Below, piece after piece: positions 37,701-46,761 of a DNA stretch of 64,000 nucleotides. The stretch comes from Flavobacterium sp. CG_23.5 (lineage in GTDB: Bacteria; Bacteroidota; Bacteroidia; Flavobacteriales; Flavobacteriaceae). Location: assembly GCF_017875765.1 (NCBI RefSeq), contig NZ_JAGGNA010000001.1:829001-893000 (forward strand). The letters are read 5' to 3'. The notes under the pieces were generated by a model. It saw nothing but the letters and a program-made list of their open reading frames with translations, made no database searches and was not told the DNA's origin. Every line of letters starts with the position of its first letter. The first letter of the stretch is position 1. A program made the translations under genes and the position numbers.

Positions 37701-39773
37701 ATGACAAACAACATTCTAATTGAAAATCAATATAAAAGAACAAGTTTATTTGAAAAAGAAAATGTAAACTATTTAGTTCGCATTTTAAAAAGATTCAATA
37801 CCGTACCAAAGATAAATAACATCAATATTATCACCTCAACTAGTGAGCCAACTATTTTCAAAATTGTACCCAATAAATCGATTATAATTGGTTCGTCTTT
37901 TTTAGACAAGCCCATATTAGCGTTAGTTTATTTAAGATATGGTATCGAATGGCAGCTATGGTATAAAGCTTTGGACCACGAAAAAAAAGATACTGTATTA
38001 TGTGATATCGCGGCACTTGAAGTGCTTCGAATATTTTATAATTTACTACCTAAAGATGATAAAGAAAAATTAGAAAATCTTGATTATGTTTTAATTAATT
38101 TAATTAAAAATGATACTGATTTAAATAGAGAATATACATTAAAACACGAAGAGCTACAATCTTTTCATGGTTTAAAAAATTCAAACTATGAACTTAAAGA
38201 ATCTTGGAAACCTATTGTTGAAAATCTAGCAAAACCTACAGAATACTTATTGATGTCTGGAGGTGATCTCAGATTAAATATCGACGAAATTCATTTGCTA
38301 AATAAGTACGGATGCCGCCCATTTCCAAGACCTGATGCATTCACTTTTGCCTCGTCGACAGCGTCAAGCGTTTCGAATTTTGCTTTTGATAAAACAGATA
38401 AAGTTAGAAGTATATTAATTAGAAACAGTTTGAAAAATGGTTTTAAAAATACTACTATCGAGTTTTCTGAATTACTAAAAAACAACCTTAGAAAAATATT
38501 CAAATTAAATGAGGAATGCGAAATAATATTTTCACCATCAGGGACTGATTCTTCACTTCAAATAGCAGCTATAACGCAAATTATTTCCGACAAAGAAATT
38601 ACACATATTCTGGTTGCGTCTGATGAAACTGGTAGTGGTGTTGCTGCAGCCTTAAAAGGATATCATTTTGAAAACACAACAGCTTTAAATTATCCGATAA
38701 AAAAAGGCGATAAAATTGAAGGTTTTAGAGATGTTGATTTAATTAAAATCCCTTTTAGAGATGAAAATGGCGCGTTAAAATCTTCTGATCAATTAGATGA
38801 AGAGGTATTTAATGCCGTTTCCAGAACCAAAGATCTAGGCAGGCACGCAGTGTTGCATACAATGGATCAATCGAAATTAGGCTATCAATCTCCTAGTGAT
38901 GATTTTATTAAAAAACTAAATACACTTAAAGATTTATCAATTCAGATAATTGTAGATGGTTCACAGCTTAGATTAGATCCAAAAGACATACAAAATTATT
39001 TAAATAAAGGATATATTGTTACCATAACAGGGAGTAAATTCTTCACGGGTCCTCCATATTGCGGCGCATTAATCCTACCTGAAAGTGTCAATAAATTAAT
39101 TCATTCTGTAAAAACCACATTGCCAAAAGGTTTAATAGAATATTACAATCATTCTGATTGGCCAACTTCTTGGTTCTGTTCAAATGAATTATCTGATGGT
39201 TATAATTATGGTTCCTATATGCGCTGGAATGCTGCCGTAGTCGAAATGGAAAGGTATTACAAAACACCTATTTTATATCGAAATATGGGTATCGAGATGT
39301 TTTGCAATTTTGTTGACGAGTCAATAAAAGAAGCTACTTTTTTGCAGCCTATTTATGGTGATGAAACCAAAACGAAGTGTTACAGCAGTAAAGAGTTTGG
39401 AATAAGAAATATCCGCACCATTTTTCCCTTCCTTATTTTTAAAGATAATGAAGTCTTATCCGTTGAAAAAGTCAAAAAACTTTACACTTTATTAAATTCC
39501 GATTTATCCGATCAGTTTGTAGATTCCTCTTTAGAAATCATCCGACTTGCTGCCCAAAAATGTCATATTGGTCAAGCAGTTGATGTAAAATATACTAATG
39601 AAATTGAAAGCGCTATTTTAAGAATTAGTTTGGGTTCAAGAGTTATTTCTGAAAGTTGGGTCAATAGAGATATTAGTCTCTTTTTTAGAAATATAGAATT
39701 GCAAATGAGTCAGATCACAATCACTATTAAAAAGATAGAATTAATACTTAGTAATCCTGAATTACTAAAATAA
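37701..39773 (+). CDS. PLP-dependent (fold type I) enzyme with an unusual N-terminal region
   Basis: A 690-residue protein of unknown function. The C-terminal two thirds looks like a fold-type I PLP enzyme: SPSGTD at about 278-283 for the phosphate loop, D419 in IIVDGSQLR for the pyridine nitrogen and K446 in TGSKFFTGPPYCG for the Schiff base. RPFPRPDAFTFASSTAS before the core looks like a substrate-entry segment. The first 190 or so residues match nothing I know. No signal peptide is seen. It converges on a cysteine-synthase-like gene, so sulfur amino acid chemistry is possible but unproven. Confidence 0.72.
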   Translation: MTNNILIENQYKRTSLFEKENVNYLVRILKRFNTVPKINNINIITSTSEPTIFKIVPNKSIIIGSSFLDKPILALVYLRYGIEWQLWYKALDHEKKDTVLCDIAALEVLRIFYNLLPKDDKEKLENLDYVLINLIKNDTDLNREYTLKHEELQSFHGLKNSNYELKESWKPIVENLAKPTEYLLMSGGDLRLNIDEIHLLNKYGCRPFPRPDAFTFASSTASSVSNFAFDKTDKVRSILIRNSLKNGFKNTTIEFSELLKNNLRKIFKLNEECEIIFSPSGTDSSLQIAAITQIISDKEITHILVASDETGSGVAAALKGYHFENTTALNYPIKKGDKIEGFRDVDLIKIPFRDENGALKSSDQLDEEVFNAVSRTKDLGRHAVLHTMDQSKLGYQSPSDDFIKKLNTLKDLSIQIIVDGSQLRLDPKDIQNYLNKGYIVTITGSKFFTGPPYCGALILPESVNKLIHSVKTTLPKGLIEYYNHSDWPTSWFCSNELSDGYNYGSYMRWNAAVVEMERYYKTPILYRNMGIEMFCNFVDESIKEATFLQPIYGDETKTKCYSSKEFGIRNIRTIFPFLIFKDNEVLSVEKVKKLYTLLNSDLSDQFVDSSLEIIRLAAQKCHIGQAVDVKYTNEIESAILRISLGSRVISESWVNRDISLFFRNIELQMSQITITIKKIELILSNPELLK

Positions 39774-39798
39774 ATAGTGTTATCAATGGTCAAAAAAA

Positions 39799-39826
39799 AG
39801 TCCCACTTGCATCAGCAAATGGGACT
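39799..39826 (-). terminator. Terminator for the cysteine-synthase-like gene
   Basis: AGTCCCA and TTGC pair with GCAA and TGGGACT. On the minus strand a run of eight T follows, so it acts on the gene at 39847; no T-run lies on the plus side. Confidence 0.8.
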
Positions 39827-39846
39827 ATAAATCTATAATTTTAAAT

Positions 39847-40887
39847 TTATTTTATAAATTCTATTTTTTGTGCTTCTTCTTCATTGATGCTGTCAAAGAA
39901 ACCTTGTTCATTCATCCAGTCGTCACTAAATACTTTACTCATATAACGAGAACCATGATCCGGAAAAATAGCGATTACATTACTATTTTTGTCAAATTCA
40001 CCTTCTTCTGCATATTGTTTTATGGCCTGCATTACCGCACCTGAAGTATATCCTACAAATAAACCTTCTTTTTTTACAATCTCTCTGGCTGCATGAGCAC
40101 TTTCTTCATCGGTAACTTTGATGAACTTATCAATCATATCAAAATCGGTAGCTGATGGAATTAAGTTTTTACCTAAACCTTCTATTCTGTAAGGATAAAT
40201 TTCATCATTATCAAACTCTCCTGTTTCATGGTATTTTTTTAATACTGAACCAAAAGCATCAACACCTAAAACTCTAATATTTGGATTTTGCTCTTTCAAG
40301 TACTTTGCAGTTCCTGATATAGTACCACCAGTTCCGCTACAAGCGATAAGATGCGTAATTTTACCATTTGTTTGTTTCCAAATTTCTGGACCGGTAGATT
40401 TATAATGTGCGTCAATATTCAATTGATTAAAATATTGATTGATATATACAGAACCTTTCGTTTCTTCATGCAAACGTTTGGCAACATTGTAGTACGAACG
40501 CTCGTCATCGGCAGAAACATGAGCAGGACAAACATAAACTTTAGCTCCTAAACTACGAAGCATATCTATTTTATCTTTGGATGATTTTGAACTAACCGCA
40601 AGAATACAATTATAGCCTTTTATAATGCTAACCATTGCTAAACTAAAACCGGTATTCCCGGATGTCGTTTCAATTATGGTGTCGCCAGGAGATAAAATCC
40701 CCTTTTTTTCCGCCTCTTCAATTATGTATAATGCTATTCTGTCTTTAGAAGAATGTCCCGGATTAAAAGCTTCTACCTTAGCGTAGAAATTACCTTCTAA
40801 CTCTTCGGTGACTCTATTTAGCTTAATAAGTGGAGTATTACCTATTAATTCTAATACATTATTATAAGCGTTTATTTCTTCTTTCAT
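39847..40887 (-). CDS. PLP-dependent cysteine synthase / cystathionine beta-synthase family protein
   Basis: A 346-residue fold-type II PLP enzyme. The PLP lysine is in [14 protein letters not shown] and the substrate loop is [27 protein letters not shown] binds the phosphate. Starting at the ATG at 40887 ([23 protein letters not shown]) gives the standard N-terminus. The sequence GHSSKDR and the C-terminal [16 protein letters not shown] are closer to the CBS-like branch than to CysK, but there is no CBS regulatory domain. It could make cysteine or cystathionine. A -7 box lies just upstream (40935-40942). Confidence 0.9.
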   Translation of the reverse strand: MKEEINAYNNVLELIGNTPLIKLNRVTEELEGNFYAKVEAFNPGHSSKDRIALYIIEEAEKKGILSPGDTIIETTSGNTGFSLAMVSIIKGYNCILAVSSKSSKDKIDMLRSLGAKVYVCPAHVSADDERSYYNVAKRLHEETKGSVYINQYFNQLNIDAHYKSTGPEIWKQTNGKITHLIACSGTGGTISGTAKYLKEQNPNIRVLGVDAFGSVLKKYHETGEFDNDEIYPYRIEGLGKNLIPSATDFDMIDKFIKVTDEESAHAAREIVKKEGLFVGYTSGAVMQAIKQYAEEGEFDKNSNVIAIFPDHGSRYMSKVFSDDWMNEQGFFDSINEEEAQKIEFIK

Positions 40888-40934
40888 AAAAAAATAGTTA
40901 ATCAAGATTCTTTTTATTTAACCTCGAAACATTG

Positions 40935-40942
40935 CAAATTTA
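40935..40942 (-). promoter_or_regulatory. Candidate -7 box for the cysteine-synthase-like gene
   Basis: On the minus strand the sequence reads TAAATTTG, matching TAnnTTTG, about 48 bases before the ATG. The gap after the upstream peptidase gene is short but holds this box. Confidence 0.5.
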
Positions 40943-40957
40943 ACAAAAAATTTTGAA

Positions 40958-43018
40958 TTACTTTTTAATTTTTTCTAAATCTAATAAAAAACTAAATTCT
41001 TTTGCCAATTCCTTTAGCGCCTCAAATCGTCCAGATGCTCCTCCGTGACCTGCATCCATGTTTGTATCAAGGTATAAAATAGTATCATTTGTTTTCATAG
41101 TTCGCAATTTAGCCACCCATTTGGCCGGTTCCCAGTATTGCACCTGAGAATCATGAAGACCTGTAGAAACATACATATTAGGATAATTTTGTTTTTTCAA
41201 GTTATCATAAGGTGAATAAGACAACATATACTTGTAATATTTCTTTTTATTTGGATTTCCCCATTCATCATATTCCCCGGTTGTAAGCGGAATACTATCA
41301 TCAAGCATCGTGGTTATCACATCCACAAAAGCAACTTGTGCTATAACACCCTTGTATAATTCTGGTGCCATATTTACTACAACCCCCATTAATAATCCTC
41401 CTGCAGAACCACCCTCGGCATATAAATGCTCCGGCGAGGTATATTTTTGATCTATTAAAAATTTAGAACAATCTATAAAATCAGTAAAAGTATTTTTCTT
41501 TTTTAATAATTTCCCGTCTTCATACCATTGTCTTCCTAAATCTTCACCTCCACGAATATGTGCAATAGCGTATATAAATCCTCTATCTAATAATGACAAC
41601 CTGGTAGAAGAAAAAGTGGCATCCATAGAATGTCCGTAAGAACCATAAGCATATTGCAGCAAGGGATTTTTACCGTCTTTTTTGATGTCTTTTCTATACA
41701 CCATTGAGATTGGCACTTTTGTACCATCAGCGGTAGTTGCCCAAACTCGTTCTTCGGTGTAATTATTTTTATCAAATTTACCACCAAGAACTTGCTGCTC
41801 CTTTTTGATTTCTTTTTCCTTAGTCCTCATGTTGAAATCAATGACCGAAGAAGGTGTCGCCAAAGATTGGTACCCGTAACGCAAAATTTCTGTGTCAAAA
41901 TCAACGTTGGTTGTACTATATGCCGTATAAGTTTCACTTTCAAAAGGCAAATAATACTCCCCTTCTCCACTCCAAGGCATAATTCGGATTTTATTCAAAC
42001 CATTAGAACGCTCTTCAACTACTAAATAATTGGCGAAAATTTCGATATCTTCCAACAAAACATCTTCTCGATGCGCAATAACTTCTGTCCAATTTTCTTT
42101 GGTTGTAGCTGTTTCCAGCGTTTTCATCAATTTGAAATTCTCCGCATCATCAGCATTGGTCATAATATAGAAACTGTCTTTATAATGATTAATGCTATAT
42201 TCTACTCCGCGAATTCGTTTTTGAAAAATTTCAAATTTCCCGTCAGGATTGTCGGCATTTAGGATTCTATATTCGGTTGTTAATGTACTACCCGATTCTA
42301 TTGCCAAATATTTTTTGGATTTAGATTTAGCAATTTCAACATTGTAAGTATCGTCTTTTTCGAAATAAACTAAAATATCTTCCGTAGTTTTTGTACCCAA
42401 TTTATGTTTGAAAATTTTATCAGAACGCAAAGTAACTTCATCCTGACTGGAATAAAAAATAGTTTTGTTGTCATTTGCCCAAACCGCAGTTCCGGTCACT
42501 TTTTCTATTTTATCTTCTAAAATTTCATTGGTCTCTAAATTTTTAACTTGAACAGTATATATTCTTCTTCCAATAATATCAAAACTAAAAACCGCTAATT
42601 TATTATCCATACTAATGCTCATCCCCCCAAATTGAAAGAAAGGTTGACCCTTGGCCATTTCATTGCAGTCGAACATGATTTCTTCTTTTGCCGAAAGGCT
42701 TTCCTTTTTTCGAGAATAAATAGGGTAATCTTTTCCTTTCTCAAAGCGAGAAATGTAGTAGTAACCATTATATAAATAAGGAACTGATTCGTCATCTTCT
42801 TTGATGCGGGCTTTCATTTCCTCAAATAAATCTTTTTGAAAATCTTTAGTATGCGCAGTCCTTTTTTGATAATACGCATTCTCCTTATTCAAGTAGTCAA
42901 TAACTTCCGGATTTTCTCTGTCGTTCATCCAAAAATAATTATCAGTTCTTGAATCTCCTAAATTTTCTAGTATTTTAGGAATTATTTTAGCGACAGGCGG
43001 TTGTATATTTTCTGACAT
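40958..43018 (-). CDS. ptrB: S9 family peptidase, oligopeptidase B-like
   Basis: A 686-residue prolyl-oligopeptidase family enzyme. A seven-bladed propeller region (about residues 75-410) precedes the alpha/beta-hydrolase domain, whose nucleophile is in YAEGGSAGGLLMGVV; DSQVQYWEPAKW and AGHGGASGRF supply the Asp and His. Oligopeptidase B cuts after basic residues in short peptides. No signal peptide is seen, so it is probably cytoplasmic. A -7-like box (TATTTTTG on the minus strand, 43048-43055) lies 30 bases upstream. Confidence 0.93.
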   Translation of the reverse strand: MSENIQPPVAKIIPKILENLGDSRTDNYFWMNDRENPEVIDYLNKENAYYQKRTAHTKDFQKDLFEEMKARIKEDDESVPYLYNGYYYISRFEKGKDYPIYSRKKESLSAKEEIMFDCNEMAKGQPFFQFGGMSISMDNKLAVFSFDIIGRRIYTVQVKNLETNEILEDKIEKVTGTAVWANDNKTIFYSSQDEVTLRSDKIFKHKLGTKTTEDILVYFEKDDTYNVEIAKSKSKKYLAIESGSTLTTEYRILNADNPDGKFEIFQKRIRGVEYSINHYKDSFYIMTNADDAENFKLMKTLETATTKENWTEVIAHREDVLLEDIEIFANYLVVEERSNGLNKIRIMPWSGEGEYYLPFESETYTAYSTTNVDFDTEILRYGYQSLATPSSVIDFNMRTKEKEIKKEQQVLGGKFDKNNYTEERVWATTADGTKVPISMVYRKDIKKDGKNPLLQYAYGSYGHSMDATFSSTRLSLLDRGFIYAIAHIRGGEDLGRQWYEDGKLLKKKNTFTDFIDCSKFLIDQKYTSPEHLYAEGGSAGGLLMGVVVNMAPELYKGVIAQVAFVDVITTMLDDSIPLTTGEYDEWGNPNKKKYYKYMLSYSPYDNLKKQNYPNMYVSTGLHDSQVQYWEPAKWVAKLRTMKTNDTILYLDTNMDAGHGGASGRFEALKELAKEFSFLLDLEKIKK

Positions 43019-43158
43019 TTTACGAGTTTATTATTTATGTGAATTTACAAAAATAATACAAAGTCATTTCAAAACGACTCCGTTTTTCATCTATTTTAAC
43101 ATTGGTTATTCCTTTGAATGTAGTAATTTCGTAATTCAATAATTTAAAATTTATCAAA

Positions 43159-43479
43159 ATGGATTTAATGGGAATGATGGGAAAACTTAAAGAAACCCAA
43201 CAAAAAATAGAGGATACAAAAAAACGTTTAGACACTGTTCTTATCGACGAGCAAAGTACAGATGGTTTATTGAAAGTAACTTTGACTGCCAATAGAAAAA
43301 TAAAATCAATTACAATTGACGATTCTTTACTGGAAGACAAAGAGCAACTGGAAGATTATTTGATTTTAACTTTGAATAAAGCAATTGAAAAAGCTACTAA
43401 AACAAATGAAGCTGAACTTGATGCTGTTGCAAAAATGGATATGCCAATGATTCCAGGAATGGATAATTTATTTAAATAA
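43159..43479 (+). CDS. YbaB/EbfC family nucleoid-associated protein
   Basis: A 106-residue small DNA-binding protein of the YbaB/EbfC family, which forms tweezer-like dimers. It starts [20 protein letters not shown] and shows the family core [19 protein letters not shown]. dnaX and recR, the usual neighbours in proteobacteria, are absent. It is divergent from the peptidase gene and ends at a perfect 20-bp dyad terminator. Confidence 0.92.
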   Translation: MDLMGMMGKLKETQQKIEDTKKRLDTVLIDEQSTDGLLKVTLTANRKIKSITIDDSLLEDKEQLEDYLILTLNKAIEKATKTNEAELDAVAKMDMPMIPGMDNLFK

Positions 43480-43487
43480 AAAAAATA

Positions 43488-43540
43488 AAGTTTAAGGTTT
43501 AAAGTTGATTATTGCACAACTTTAAACCTTAAACTTTTTT
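43488..43540. terminator. Perfect 20-bp dyad acting as a terminator
   Basis: AAGTTTAAGGTTTAAAGTTG (43488-43507) is the exact reverse complement of 43517-43536, and a T-run follows. It lies between the convergent YbaB and aldolase genes. The stem is A/T-rich and word-based, like the other dyads of the window. Confidence 0.8.
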
Positions 43541-43543
43541 AAA

Positions 43544-44569
43544 CTAGAAGGTTAATTTCTCCAAAGTTTCTAGTACATACGTATGCATTACTTCTCGATA
43601 ATCAAGATGTGTAACGATTCTTAATTTTCCATGACCCATAGAACTAATGGAAATATTTTTCTGTTTTAATGTTTCTATCAAAACGGTATCATTAACGTTA
43701 CTTGCCAAAGAAAAAATTAAAATATTAGTTTCAACAGGCTCTACCGATGCTACCCAATTCACTTTTTTCAATACGTCGGCTATTTCTTTCGCTCTTCGAT
43801 GATCCTCGGCAAGACGCTCGATATTATGATCTAAAGCGTAAATTCCGGCTGCAGCCAAATATCCTACCTGACGCATTCCTCCTCCTAATATTTTTCTAAT
43901 TCGTAAAGCTCTGTGAATTGTTGCCTTATCAGCCAATAAAACGGAACCGATAGGCGCTCCAAGTCCTTTGGACAAACAAACAGAAATGGTATCAAACAAT
44001 TTCCCAAATTGTTTTGGATCTTGTTTTTTCACAACTAATGCATTCCAAATTCGGGCTCCATCCATATGAAACTTCAAATTATTGGCATCACAAACCTGTT
44101 TTATTTTTTGTAAATCTTCTAGTTCATAACAAGCACCTCCCCCTTTATTAGTTGTATTCTCCACACATACCAAACTAGTTAAAGGACTGTGATAAAACTC
44201 AGGATCATTAATGGCTCCGGCAACTTGCTCCGCAGTAATCATTCCGCGATTTCCGTCTAACAAACAACAAGAAACACCGCTGTTGAACGAAACACCACCA
44301 CCTTCGTAATGATACACATGCGCATATTTATCGGCTATCAATTGTTCTCCGGGTTGTGTATGCAATTTTATCGCCGTTTGATTCGCCATCGTTCCTGATG
44401 GAAAAAAAAGTCCGGCTTCCATACCAAACATTGCGGCAACTTTGGCTTCAAGTTCAATAACTGTAGGATCTTGTTTGTAGACATCGTCACCCACTTGGGC
44501 TTTAAACATATACTGTAACATTTCGTATGAGGGCTTGGTAATCGTATCGCTAACTAAATTTATTTCCAT
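43544..44569 (-). CDS. Low-specificity L-threonine aldolase (GntG-type PLP aldolase)
   Basis: A 341-residue fold-type I PLP enzyme that splits threonine or allo-threonine into glycine and acetaldehyde. The start is the ATG at 44569 (MEINLVSDTITKPSYEML). Signatures are FPSGTMANQTAI, FHMDGARIWNA with the PLP aspartate, and SVCLSKGLGAPIGSVL with the PLP lysine. It shares its upstream region with prfB in the opposite direction. It links to the threonine and glycine genes of the window metabolically, not by position. Confidence 0.93.
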   Translation of the reverse strand: MEINLVSDTITKPSYEMLQYMFKAQVGDDVYKQDPTVIELEAKVAAMFGMEAGLFFPSGTMANQTAIKLHTQPGEQLIADKYAHVYHYEGGGVSFNSGVSCCLLDGNRGMITAEQVAGAINDPEFYHSPLTSLVCVENTTNKGGGACYELEDLQKIKQVCDANNLKFHMDGARIWNALVVKKQDPKQFGKLFDTISVCLSKGLGAPIGSVLLADKATIHRALRIRKILGGGMRQVGYLAAAGIYALDHNIERLAEDHRRAKEIADVLKKVNWVASVEPVETNILIFSLASNVNDTVLIETLKQKNISISSMGHGKLRIVTHLDYREVMHTYVLETLEKLTF

Positions 44570-44593
44570 ATTCTTTTTTATTATTTTTGATAC

Positions 44594-44613
44594 GGACAAG
44601 TTGCGACTTGTCC
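44594..44613. repeat. Perfect inverted repeat overlapping the prfB promoter
   Basis: GGACAAGT-TGCG-ACTTGTCC. Its right arm contains the TTG of the prfB -33 element. Confidence 0.6.
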
Positions 44614-44638
44614 CTACGTAAAAAATTATCTATTTTTG
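44608..44638 (+). promoter_or_regulatory. Consensus promoter for prfB
   Basis: TTG at 44608-44610 and TATTTTTG at 44631-44638 are 20 bases apart. Initiation near 44645 leaves a short leader before the ATG at 44660. Confidence 0.65.
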
Positions 44639-44659
44639 TGCCACAAAATTACATAATTT

Positions 44660-45758
44660 ATGACAACTACCGAACAAATTAAAGGTATTGTAGAGCGCCT
44701 TGGTGCGTTGAGGAGGTATCTTTGACGTTGATGCCAAATTAATTGAAATTTCTAACGAAGAAGAGAAAACTTTTGCACCCGACTTTTGGAACAACGCAAA
44801 AGATGCTGAAATCATTGTAAAAAATCTTAGAAATAAAAAAAAATGGATTGAGGATTACAACAAAGCGGTCGAAATGACTGACGAGTTGCAGCTTGCCTAT
44901 GATTTTTATAAAGAAGGAGAACTTACAGCGGAGGAATTAGACGAACAATACGTATCAACTCAATCTCATATTGAAGCGATTGAATTCAAAAACATGCTTT
45001 CGGATGAAGGCGATACTTTGAGTGCAGTTGTTCAGATTACAGCTGGTGCCGGTGGTACCGAAAGTTGTGATTGGGCAGAAATGCTGATGCGCATGTACAT
45101 GATGTGGGGCGAAAAATATGGTTACAAAATAAAAGAACTGAATTTTCAAAAAGGCGAAGCAGCTGGTATAAAAACTGTTACACTCGAATTTGAAGGCGAT
45201 TATTCTTTTGGATATTTAAAAGGAGAAAATGGTGTACATCGTTTAGTTCGTATCTCTCCTTTTGACAGTAATGCCAAAAGACATACCTCGTTTGCTTCGG
45301 TTTATGTATATCCACTTGTAGATGACAGTATCGAGATTGACATTAATCCTGCTGATATTGAAATGACAACTTCACGATCCAGCGGTGCGGGGGGACAAAA
45401 TGTAAATAAAGTGGAAACCAAAGTACAATTAGTTCATAAACCTACAGGAATCCAAATTCAATGTTCTGAAACCCGATCACAGCAAGATAACAGACAACGT
45501 GCTATGCAGATGTTACGTTCTCAGTTGTACGAAATTGAATTAAAAAAACAGCAAGCACAACGCGCTGATATTGAAGCCGGAAAAATGAAAATAGAATGGG
45601 GTTCCCAGATTCGTAACTATGTCATGCAACCTTATAAATTGGTAAAAGACGTACGAACAGGCTACGAAACCAGCAATGTTGATGGCGTAATGAATGGCGA
45701 AATCGATGAATTCCTTAAAGCCTATCTTATGATGATGGGACAACGGGAAGAGGAATAG
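44660..45758 (+). CDS. prfB: Peptide chain release factor 2, programmed +1 frameshift
   Basis: Release factor 2 recognises UGA and UAA and triggers peptide release. Translation starts at 44660 ([21 protein letters not shown]) and meets an in-frame TGA at 44723-44725; after a +1 shift it continues in the main frame from 44724 ([10 protein letters not shown]) to 45758, giving about 365 residues. The stop-codon reading tripeptide SPF is in [15 protein letters not shown] and the catalytic GGQ in [16 protein letters not shown] frame starting at 44874 alone would lose the N-terminal 70 or so residues. Confidence 0.96.
44711..44726 (+). other. prfB programmed +1 frameshift site
   Basis: AGGAGG (44711-44716) acts as an internal Shine-Dalgarno sequence, followed by TAT and the slip sequence CTT-TGA-C. 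This is the classic RF2 autoregulation site: scarce RF2 lets the ribosome slip forward at CTT. Confidence 0.95.
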
Positions 45759-45808
45759 TAGTCAGTTTTCAGTGAATGTCATAAAACACAAACTAAATTA
45801 TATAAAAA

Positions 45809-45852
45809 TCCCCTCAACTTTCGTTTATCGAAATGTTTGAGGGGACTTTTTT
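45809..45852. terminator. Terminator between prfB and the L,D-transpeptidase gene
   Basis: TCCCCTCAA pairs with TTGAGGGGA, with an inner TTTCG/CGAAA stem, and seven T follow. Confidence 0.88.
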
Positions 45853-45895
45853 TAATTTTTAAAACTTATTTTTTAGACTAGTGCCATCGCAAAAT

Positions 45896-46612
45896 TTACA
45901 GACCATTTTTTAAATCATTAAAATTACCCATAATTATTATTGGGTTTAGTTTGGGATCCAACCAATTTACTATCAACTTCATATTTTCTTCATTAATTGC
46001 AACACAACCAGCAGTAAAATAAGGTTTTTTTACACCCAAATGAAGAAAGATAGCGCTACCTTTTCCTTTTACAACTGGGTTGGTATTGTATTCTATAACC
46101 ATACAATATTTGTAAGCATCATTATTTAGCAAAAGGTTTTCATACGATTTTGCATCGGTAGAGCCTCTTACGTATCTATTATAATCATCAGAATTTGGAT
46201 CATCAATCCATTTGTCGTCTTTAGTTGTTTGTTGGTTTTCCAGTAGTGTGCCGAACTGTTTTTCATAAGTAAATAATTTACCTAAACGAAATATACCAGT
46301 TGGGGACTTGCCGTCGCCTTCAAGTTTACTAAGCGGTGATGCAAAACCATTTTTCCCAATACCAACTTGTACCGGATCATATTTAACCATCCAATAGCCC
46401 TCTTTTCTCTCTAAGGCTACAAAAAAAGCGCTATAACTTTCTGGCTGATAATTATACACTACCAATAATTGTTCACTATTTTCTAATTTACTTTTATTTT
46501 GCTCTGCAATTAATAATGCATTTTTGACCGTACTATTTTTTGTTTGAGCCTGAAGGCTATTACAAAAAAACAGTACTGCGGGCAAAAACAAAAAACGGTT
46601 TAATACTTTCAT
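45896..46612 (-). CDS. L,D-transpeptidase-like (YkuD/YafK) exported protein
   Basis: A 238-residue exported protein with a signal peptide (MKVLNRFLFLPAVLFFCNSLQAQ). The YkuD-type catalytic region is FLHLGVKKPYFTAGCVAINEE in outline: a His and, after a short gap, the nucleophile Cys of the HxG...Cxxx pattern. The FASPLSKLEGDGKSPTGIFRLG segment is typical of the YafK-like branch. It may cross-link or trim peptidoglycan or attach envelope proteins. Convergent with prfB. Confidence 0.88.
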   Translation of the reverse strand: MKVLNRFLFLPAVLFFCNSLQAQTKNSTVKNALLIAEQNKSKLENSEQLLVVYNYQPESYSAFFVALERKEGYWMVKYDPVQVGIGKNGFASPLSKLEGDGKSPTGIFRLGKLFTYEKQFGTLLENQQTTKDDKWIDDPNSDDYNRYVRGSTDAKSYENLLLNNDAYKYCMVIEYNTNPVVKGKGSAIFLHLGVKKPYFTAGCVAINEENMKLIVNWLDPKLNPIIIMGNFNDLKNGL

Positions 46613-46761
46613 TTTAATAATGGATTTATTATTTAAAAACTAGTAAAAACTCACGGTAGTATTTTAAACGCACTTTTACTTTCATTAACAAATCTAGCCA
46701 ATTTATCGCAACACCATTACAATGTTTGAGCACAGATTTTTTAAAACAGTAATTTTAAAAC

